Source: Rhodobacter sp. | GTDB taxonomy: Bacteria; Pseudomonadota; Alphaproteobacteria; Rhodobacterales; Rhodobacteraceae | Assembly (NCBI GenBank): GCA_013824045.1 | Contig: PNND01000460.1 | Span: 1 to 9,971, forward strand | DNA length: 9,971 nt | Direction: 5' to 3' | Shown: one piece after another, positions 5,908 through 9,971 of the stretch | How positions within the stretch are numbered: position 1 is the first letter of the stretch | Layout: every line of letters starts with the position of its first letter | Program-made: the position numbers and the translations under genes | Notes under the pieces: generated by a model | Told to the model about the DNA's origin: nothing | Seen by the model: only the letters and a program-made list of their open reading frames with translations | The model's database searches: none

Positions 5908-7407
5908 ATGAAAGAGATCGGTCACTGGATCAACGGCAAGCATGTGAAGGGTACTTCGGGGCGGTTTGCCGATGTGTTCAACCCGGCCACGGGCGAAGTG
6001 CAGGCCCGCGTGGCTTTGGCGAGCAAGGCGGAACTGGACGCCGCCACAGCCGATGCCGCAAAGGCGCAGGTGAAGTGGGGCGCAACCAACCCGCAGCGCC
6101 GCGCACGGGTGATGATGGAATTCGTCCGCCTTCTGAACCGCGACATGGACAAGCTGGCCGAAGCGCTATCAACCGAGCATGGCAAGACCATCCCCGATGC
6201 CAAGGGCGACATCCAGCGCGGGCTGGAGGTGATGGAGTTCTGCATCGGTGCGCCGCAGATGCTGAAAGGGGAATTTACCGACAGCGCCGGTCCGGGGATC
6301 GACATGTATTCCATGCGCCAACCCATTGGTGTAGCAGCCGGAATCACGCCGTTCAACTTTCCGGCCATGATCCCGATGTGGAAGATGGGCCCGGCGCTGG
6401 CCTGCGGGAATGCCTTTATCCTGAAGCCGTCGGAACGTGATCCGTCGGTGCCGCTGATGCTGGCGGAACTTATGCAAGAGGCGGGACTGCCCGATGGCGT
6501 ACTGCAGGTGATCAACGGCGACAAGGAATCGGTCGACGCGATCCTGGACTCCCCCGTCATCTCTGGGATCGGCTTTGTTGGTTCCACCCCGATTGCCGAA
6601 TACATCTATGGCCGTGGCTGTTCTAACGGCAAGCGGGTACAGTGCTTTGGTGGTGCCAAGAACCACATGATCATCATGCCGGATGCCGATATGGATCAGG
6701 CGGCGGATGCACTGGTGGGTGCGGGTTATGGCGCAGCAGGCGAACGCTGCATGGCGATCTCGGTCGCGGTGCCGGTGGGCGACGAAACCGCCGATCGCCT
6801 GATCGAAAAGCTGATCCCGCGGATCGAGAAGCTGAAGGTCGGCCCCTATACGGCTGGCAATGATGTTGATTACGGCCCTGTCGTCACCGCCGCCGCCAAG
6901 GCCAATATCCTGAAGCTGGTCGAATCCGGCGTGGCGCAGGGGGCGAAGCTGGTCGTTGATGGCCGTGGCTTCAAGTTGCAAGGCTATGAGGATGGGTTCT
7001 TCGTTGGCCCGCATCTCTTTGACCATGTCACCACCGACATGGACATCTACCGCAAGGAAATCTTCGGGCCTGTCCTGTCGACCGTGCGCGCGAAAACCTA
7101 TGAAGAAGCGCTGGGTTATGCGATGGACCATGAATATGGCAACGGCACCGCGATCTTTACCCGCGATGGCGATACGGCGCGCGATTTCGCGAACCGCGTC
7201 AATGTGGGGATGATCGGGATCAACGTGCCGATCCCGGTGCCGCTGGCCTATCACACCTTTGGTGGCTGGAAGAAATCTGCCTTTGGCGACCTCAATCAGC
7301 ATGGCCCGGATGCCTTCCGCTTCTACACGCGGACGAAGACCATCACCTCGCGCTGGCCGTCGGGAATCAAGGAAGGCGCGAGCCTGAACTTCAAGCCGAT
7401 GGATTGA
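5908..7407 (+). CDS. mmsA: CoA-acylating methylmalonate-semialdehyde dehydrogenase
   Basis: A 499-aa cytosolic enzyme that converts (S)-methylmalonate semialdehyde, CoA and NAD+ to propanoyl-CoA, bicarbonate/CO2 and NADH, in valine degradation; relatives also process malonate semialdehyde in inositol breakdown. It has the aldehyde dehydrogenase fold: TPFNFP (147-152), the ILKPSE cofactor loop (171-176), GFVGST (222-227) and the catalytic Cys281 in GERCMA. The general-base Glu of ordinary aldehyde dehydrogenases is replaced by Asn in GGAKNHMIIMPDAD (248-261), the mark of the CoA-acylating subfamily. EIFGPVL (384-390) is typical. The start at 5908 has GGGAGG just upstream, and the family N-terminus IGHWINGK follows. 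A terminator close behind makes it probably monocistronic. The divergent LysR protein is the likely regulator. An iolA-type role cannot be excluded, but there are no inositol genes here. Confidence 0.95.
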   Translation: MKEIGHWINGKHVKGTSGRFADVFNPATGEVQARVALASKAELDAATADAAKAQVKWGATNPQRRARVMMEFVRLLNRDMDKLAEALSTEHGKTIPDAKGDIQRGLEVMEFCIGAPQMLKGEFTDSAGPGIDMYSMRQPIGVAAGITPFNFPAMIPMWKMGPALACGNAFILKPSERDPSVPLMLAELMQEAGLPDGVLQVINGDKESVDAILDSPVISGIGFVGSTPIAEYIYGRGCSNGKRVQCFGGAKNHMIIMPDADMDQAADALVGAGYGAAGERCMAISVAVPVGDETADRLIEKLIPRIEKLKVGPYTAGNDVDYGPVVTAAAKANILKLVESGVAQGAKLVVDGRGFKLQGYEDGFFVGPHLFDHVTTDMDIYRKEIFGPVLSTVRAKTYEEALGYAMDHEYGNGTAIFTRDGDTARDFANRVNVGMIGINVPIPVPLAYHTFGGWKKSAFGDLNQHGPDAFRFYTRTKTITSRWPSGIKEGASLNFKPMD

Positions 7408-7436
7408 TCAACGGCGTTGCCGGAAAAGTGTTTCGC

Positions 7437-7463
7437 AAAGGGCCGCCTATGGGCGGCCCTTTG
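7437..7463 (+). terminator. Rho-independent terminator after mmsA
   Basis: AAAGGGCCGCC (7437-7447) pairs perfectly with GGCGGCCCTTT (7452-7462) around a TATG loop, giving an 11-bp stem whose right arm ends in T. It sits 30 nt after the mmsA stop and separates it from the Crp/Fnr gene. Confidence 0.85.
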
Positions 7464-7528
7464 TCATTGGGCGCTTGATTGCAGCCGGAAGGGGGTGTTT
7501 TTCTGACGAGCGTGGCAAGGAGAGTGGC

Positions 7529-8167
7529 ATGGAATGGTTAAGCGTCCTTGGTGACCTGCGGGACGATACGCGGGCCGAGCTGGCAGGCCTGCAAAGCCGG
7601 GTCCTGCCGCGCGGGCTGGATCTGTTTTCCAGCGGGGATCGGGCGCATTCGTTTCCCATGGTGCTGTCAGGGCGGATCGAGGTTTGCCTGACCGGGCCAT
7701 CAGGCCGCGAGATCCTGCTTTACGCGGTTGAAGCTGGCCAGAGCTGCATTCAAACGACGCTGGGCCTGCTTGGGGATGAGCCCTATTCGGGCACCGCTGC
7801 GACGGTTACGGAAACAGAGGTGGTACGTATCCCAAAGCAGATGTTCCTACGGCTGATGGATAGTGACCCGGCCTTTCGTGGGTTCGTTCTGCGGTCCTTT
7901 GGGCAACGGATGGCCGATCTGACCCGGCTGCTGGAAGCGGTGGCCTTTGGAAGGATTGATGAGCGACTGGCGCAGGTGCTTTTGGCGCTGGCCGAGGGCG
8001 AGGTGGTGCGCGCCACACAATCCGAAATTGCCGCCCGCATCGGTTCCGCGCGCGAGGTGGTGTCGCGCAAGCTGGATGCCTTTGCCAAGGCCGGTTGGGT
8101 GGTGAGGGACAGGGGCGAAGTGCATCTGCGCGACGTGACCGCGCTGCGCCGGGCGGCAGGGCTTTAG
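7529..8167 (+). CDS. Crp/Fnr-family transcriptional regulator
   Basis: A 212-aa regulator. Residues about 10-115 form the cyclic-nucleotide-binding-like beta-roll; 120-155 is the dimerisation helix; 160-210 is the winged helix-turn-helix. The recognition helix GSAREVVSRKL (172-182) carries Arg175, Glu176 and Arg180, aligning with the CRP residues that read a TGTGA half-site. The cassette lacks the Glu and Arg of true cAMP binders. There are only two cysteines, Cys53 and Cys73 (in AGQSCIQTT), so an Fnr-type four-Cys iron-sulphur cluster is excluded; a thiol-based or small-ligand sensor is possible. The start at 7529 is chosen over an in-frame ATG at 7475 because AAGGAGAG sits just upstream. 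The DUF2892 gene downstream is the probable target. The signal cannot be named from sequence. Confidence 0.9.
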   Translation: MEWLSVLGDLRDDTRAELAGLQSRVLPRGLDLFSSGDRAHSFPMVLSGRIEVCLTGPSGREILLYAVEAGQSCIQTTLGLLGDEPYSGTAATVTETEVVRIPKQMFLRLMDSDPAFRGFVLRSFGQRMADLTRLLEAVAFGRIDERLAQVLLALAEGEVVRATQSEIAARIGSAREVVSRKLDAFAKAGWVVRDRGEVHLRDVTALRRAAGL

Positions 8168-8193
8168 CGGGCCGGACGGACCCGCGTTTGTTT
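8167..8193 (+). terminator. Possible weak terminator after the Crp/Fnr gene
   Basis: GCGGG (8167-8171) and CCCGC (8181-8185) form the base of a hairpin that can extend by two G-C pairs with one bulged A. It is followed by the broken T-run GTTTGTTTC. It overlaps the stop codon. Efficiency is uncertain, so some read-through into the DUF2892 gene is possible. Confidence 0.45.
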
Positions 8194-8203
8194 CGGACAG
8201 GGG

Positions 8204-8218
8204 TGTGACGAGGTCACA
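8204..8218. promoter_or_regulatory. Candidate operator for the adjacent Crp/Fnr regulator
   Basis: TGTGAC-GAG-GTCACA is a perfect 6-bp-arm dyad. The half-site TGTGA is what a CRP-type Arg-Glu-Arg recognition helix reads. The half-site spacing is one base shorter than in the classical CRP site (TGTGA-N5-TCACA against N6), which is unusual. Its centre is about 61 bp, or in an alternative promoter reading about 41 bp, ahead of the inferred transcription start of the DUF2892 gene. Confidence 0.55.
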
Positions 8219-8224
8219 GACAAC

Positions 8225-8244
8225 ACATACAAAATTTGATATGT
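8225..8244. repeat. AT-rich imperfect palindrome upstream of the DUF2892 gene
   Basis: ACATA-N10-TATGT shares its centre with an internal AAATTT, so 16 of 20 positions are symmetric. A second pairing, ACAAAA (8229-8234) / TTTTGT (8244-8249), partly overlaps it. It covers the candidate -35 and could be a second regulator site. The AT content stands out from the GC-rich surroundings. Confidence 0.4.
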
Positions 8245-8265
8245 TTTGTGCATGACCCGGATTAA
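8236..8265 (+). promoter_or_regulatory. Candidate promoter for the DUF2892 gene
   Basis: TTGATA (8236-8241, 5 of 6 to consensus) and GATTAA (8260-8265, 3 of 6) are spaced by 18 nt, with transcription starting near 8272. An alternative -10, TATGTT (8240-8245), would start near 8252. Both place the TGTGAC dyad at a position used by Crp/Fnr activators. Confidence 0.35.
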
Positions 8266-8270
8266 CCGGG
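8256..8270. repeat. Short inverted repeat in the DUF2892 leader
   Basis: CCCGG-ATTAA-CCGGG is a perfect 5-bp-arm dyad 24 nt upstream of the start codon. It overlaps the favoured -10. In the alternative promoter reading it would instead be a leader hairpin. No function is assigned. Confidence 0.35.
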
Positions 8271-8293
8271 CCGATCTCTGGAAAGGGAACACC

Positions 8294-8500
8294 ATGTTCA
8301 AAACCAATGTTGGCGGCATTGACCGCGTCCTTCGAATCGTCGTCGGGCTTGCGTTGCTTGCGGGGTTCTTCCTGAACGCCGATGCCACATATCGCTGGGC
8401 CTATCTGATCGGCATCGTCCCACTGGCGACAGGGTTGCTGTCTTCCTGCCCGCTTTATTCCATTCTGGGTATATCGACCTGCCCGATGAAGCGGTCCTGA
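8294..8500 (+). CDS. DUF2892 (YgaP-type) small inner-membrane protein
   Basis: A 68-aa membrane protein with the DUF2892 pattern: NVGGIDRVLRIVVG at the N-terminus, a first membrane segment at about residues 12-28, a second at about 34-50, and a C-terminal CP...LGISTCP motif with Cys52 and Cys63. DUF2892 occurs alone or fused to rhodanese domains (as in E. coli YgaP) and is often near sulphur-handling genes; its biochemical job as a stand-alone protein is not settled. AAAGGGA lies about 6 nt before the ATG. The preceding Crp/Fnr gene and the dyad-rich gap suggest regulated expression. A strong hairpin follows within 25 nt of the stop, and the gene converges on uvrA. Confidence 0.88.
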   Translation: MFKTNVGGIDRVLRIVVGLALLAGFFLNADATYRWAYLIGIVPLATGLLSSCPLYSILGISTCPMKRS

Positions 8501-8524
8501 TCCGGCGGGTCGGTAGCAGATGTG

Positions 8525-8550
8525 CCGCCGCCTGCAACAGGCGGCGGTTT
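8525..8550 (+). terminator. Terminator after the DUF2892 gene, possibly shared with uvrA
   Basis: CCGCCGCCTG (8525-8534) pairs perfectly with CAGGCGGCGG (8538-8547) around a CAA loop, followed by TTT. The 10-bp G/C-rich stem lies 24 nt after the DUF2892 stop and 4 nt after the uvrA stop on the other strand. The minus-strand side has no T-run, so action on uvrA is doubtful. Confidence 0.75.
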
Positions 8551-8551
8551 G

Positions 8552-9971
8552 CTATTCGGCGGCGACGCGCTTGGGTTTGAGCATGTCGCGCAGGTAGCGG
8601 CCGGTATGGCTGCGTTCATTCTTTGCCACGTCTTCGGGCGTGCCTTGCGCCACGACCTCGCCCCCGCCATCGCCGCCTTCGGGGCCGATGTCGATGATCC
8701 AGTCTGCAGTCTTGATGACATCAAGGTTGTGTTCGATCACCACCACCGTGTTGCCCTGATCCACAAGTTCATGCAGCACTTCAAGAAGCTTGCGTACATC
8801 CTCGAAATGCAAGCCGGTTGTGGGTTCATCAAGGATATAGAGCGTACGGCCCGTTGCGCGGCGGGAAAGCTCCTTAGACAGCTTCACGCGCTGTGCTTCC
8901 CCCCCGGACAGGGTGGTGGCCTGTTGGCCGACCTTGATATAGCCAAGCCCAACCTGACATAGCGCATCCATCTTCTCGCGGATTGCCGGAACGGCAGCGA
9001 AGAAGGTTTGTGCGTCTTCACATGTCATATCAAGAACGTCCGATATACTCTTGTTCTTGAACTTTATTTCTAAAGTTTCGCGATTGTAGCGCGCACCTTT
9101 GCAGGTTTCGCAGGTGACATAGACATCGGGCAGGAAGTGCATTTCGATCTTGATGACGCCGTCACCTTGGCAGGCCTCGCAGCGTCCGCCCTTCACGTTG
9201 AAGGAAAAGCGACCGGGTTGATAGCCACGCGCCTTAGCTTCCGGCAAGCCCGCGAACCAGTCGCGGATGGGCGTGAAGGCCCCTGTGTAGGTGGCCGGAT
9301 TTGAACGCGGAGTACGCCCGATCGGGCGCTGGTCGATGTCGATGACCTTGTCGAGATGTTCGAAACCGCGGATGGTTTCGCAGGGCGCGGGGGTTTCCCG
9401 CGCGCCGTTCAAGCGGGTTGCGGCAGTCTTGAACAGCGTTTCGATCGTCAGGGTGGATTTGCCCCCGCCAGAGACGCCCGAAACGCAGACAAAACGGCCA
9501 AGCGGGAAGTCGACGGTGACGTTCTTGAGGTTGTTGCCTGTCGCACCCACGACGGTGAGTTTCTTGCCATTGCCGGCGCGGCGGGTCTTGGGAACCGCAA
9601 TCTCGCGCTGACCGGAAAGATACTGCCCCGTCAGGCTGACGGGATCGGCCGCGACCTGCGCGGGCGTGCCGTGGCTGACAACGCGGCCGCCATGGACACC
9701 CGCCCCGGGGCCGATATCAAAGACATAGTCCGCCTCGCGGATGGCGTCTTCGTCATGCTCCACGACCAGCACGGTGTTGCCTGCATCGCGCAGGTTCTTA
9801 AGGGTGGTTAGAAGACGATCATTGTCGCGCTGGTGCAAACCGATGGAAGGTTCATCCAGCACATAGAGCACGCCGGTCAGGCCAGAGCCGATCTGGCTGG
9901 CCAGACGAATGCGCTGGGACTCACCGCCCGAAAGGGTGCCCGCATTGCGCGATAGCGTCAGGTAGTCGAGG
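8552..9971 (-). CDS. uvrA: UvrABC excision nuclease subunit A, C-terminal half
   Basis: This partial gene runs off the right edge; about 472 C-terminal residues are visible, roughly half of a normal UvrA. UvrA is the damage-sensing ATPase dimer of nucleotide excision repair that loads UvrB on lesions. Visible in order are the signature [12 protein letters not shown] and Walker [16 protein letters not shown] of the first ATPase, then the second ATPase with Walker [11 protein letters not shown] (about 9449-9478), the zinc-binding CEAC...CETC pair (about 9101-9181), signature LSGGEAQ and Walker [13 protein letters not shown], and the switch His in VIEHN. All second-half catalytic elements are intact. 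The first Walker A and the UvrB-binding region lie outside the window. The lysine-rich tail ends in PKRVAAE. An internal GTG at 9871 is not a start. The gene converges on the DUF2892 gene. Confidence 0.97.
   Translation of the reverse strand, partial: LDYLTLSRNAGTLSGGESQRIRLASQIGSGLTGVLYVLDEPSIGLHQRDNDRLLTTLKNLRDAGNTVLVVEHDEDAIREADYVFDIGPGAGVHGGRVVSHGTPAQVAADPVSLTGQYLSGQREIAVPKTRRAGNGKKLTVVGATGNNLKNVTVDFPLGRFVCVSGVSGGGKSTLTIETLFKTAATRLNGARETPAPCETIRGFEHLDKVIDIDQRPIGRTPRSNPATYTGAFTPIRDWFAGLPEAKARGYQPGRFSFNVKGGRCEACQGDGVIKIEMHFLPDVYVTCETCKGARYNRETLEIKFKNKSISDVLDMTCEDAQTFFAAVPAIREKMDALCQVGLGYIKVGQQATTLSGGEAQRVKLSKELSRRATGRTLYILDEPTTGLHFEDVRKLLEVLHELVDQGNTVVVIEHNLDVIKTADWIIDIGPEGGDGGGEVVAQGTPEDVAKNERSHTGRYLRDMLKPKRVAAE

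Noticed and set aside
6169..7302. Long minus-strand open frame (377 codons) antisense to mmsA
   Set aside because: mmsA is unmistakable on the plus strand; the reverse frame is low-complexity His/Arg/Asp sequence with no recognisable domain.
7463..7528. Possible promoter TTGATT-N17-TTTTTC ahead of the Crp/Fnr gene
   Set aside because: The -10 is a bare T-run with poor match; no reliable call, although some promoter must exist because mmsA ends in a strong terminator.
9449..9478. UvrA Walker A reads GGGKST instead of the common GSGKS
   Set aside because: The catalytic Lys and Ser are present and Gly at this position is compatible with the P-loop consensus (GxxxxGKS/T); not a defect.

Overview
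The window looks like chromosomal DNA of an alphaproteobacterium, most probably a member of the Rhodobacteraceae. The reasons are its high GC content and strong G/C third-position bias, the presence of DUF1127 and DUF2892 small proteins, a LysR gene divergent from mmsA, and the overall protein style. The family assignment is inference from gene content; no rRNA or tRNA is present. There is no CRISPR array, transposase, integrase, phage gene or tRNA-linked junction, and the region reads as ordinary core genome.

Layout. 1-183 is the C-terminal end of GAPDH (gap), closed by a hairpin terminator. 274-2838 is a large CPA1-type cation/proton antiporter with a C-terminal cyclic-nucleotide-binding-like domain. 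2963-3124 is a 53-aa DUF1127 protein. It converges on coaD (3180-3671, minus) across a shared bidirectional terminator. A two-CBS-domain protein (3761-4195, minus) lies upstream of coaD, and each of these two genes has its own candidate promoter. 4326-4919 (plus) is an unrecognised exported protein whose 3' end overlaps the 3' end of a LysR regulator (4898-5812, minus). The LysR gene is divergent from mmsA (5908-7407, plus), and the 95-bp gap between them holds a dyad placed where a LysR activator would bind. mmsA ends in a strong terminator. A Crp/Fnr-family regulator (7529-8167) follows, then a 126-bp gap rich in dyad symmetry, then a 68-aa DUF2892 membrane protein (8294-8500). That unit converges on uvrA (8552 to the window edge, minus, C-terminal half only).

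How the genes fit together. Two regulator/target pairs are suggested by sequence: LysR with mmsA (valine or inositol-derived methylmalonate semialdehyde), and the Crp/Fnr protein with the DUF2892 gene. The second pair is the most interesting part of the window. The regulator keeps the CRP-type Arg-Glu-Arg recognition residues, and a perfect TGTGAC/GTCACA dyad lies directly downstream of it, ahead of the small membrane protein. The antiporter's nucleotide-binding domain has lost the glutamate that normally contacts the cyclic-nucleotide ribose, so its ligand is open to question. I found no clearly new multi-gene system. Intergenic gaps are all under about 130 bp, so there is no long gene-free stretch.
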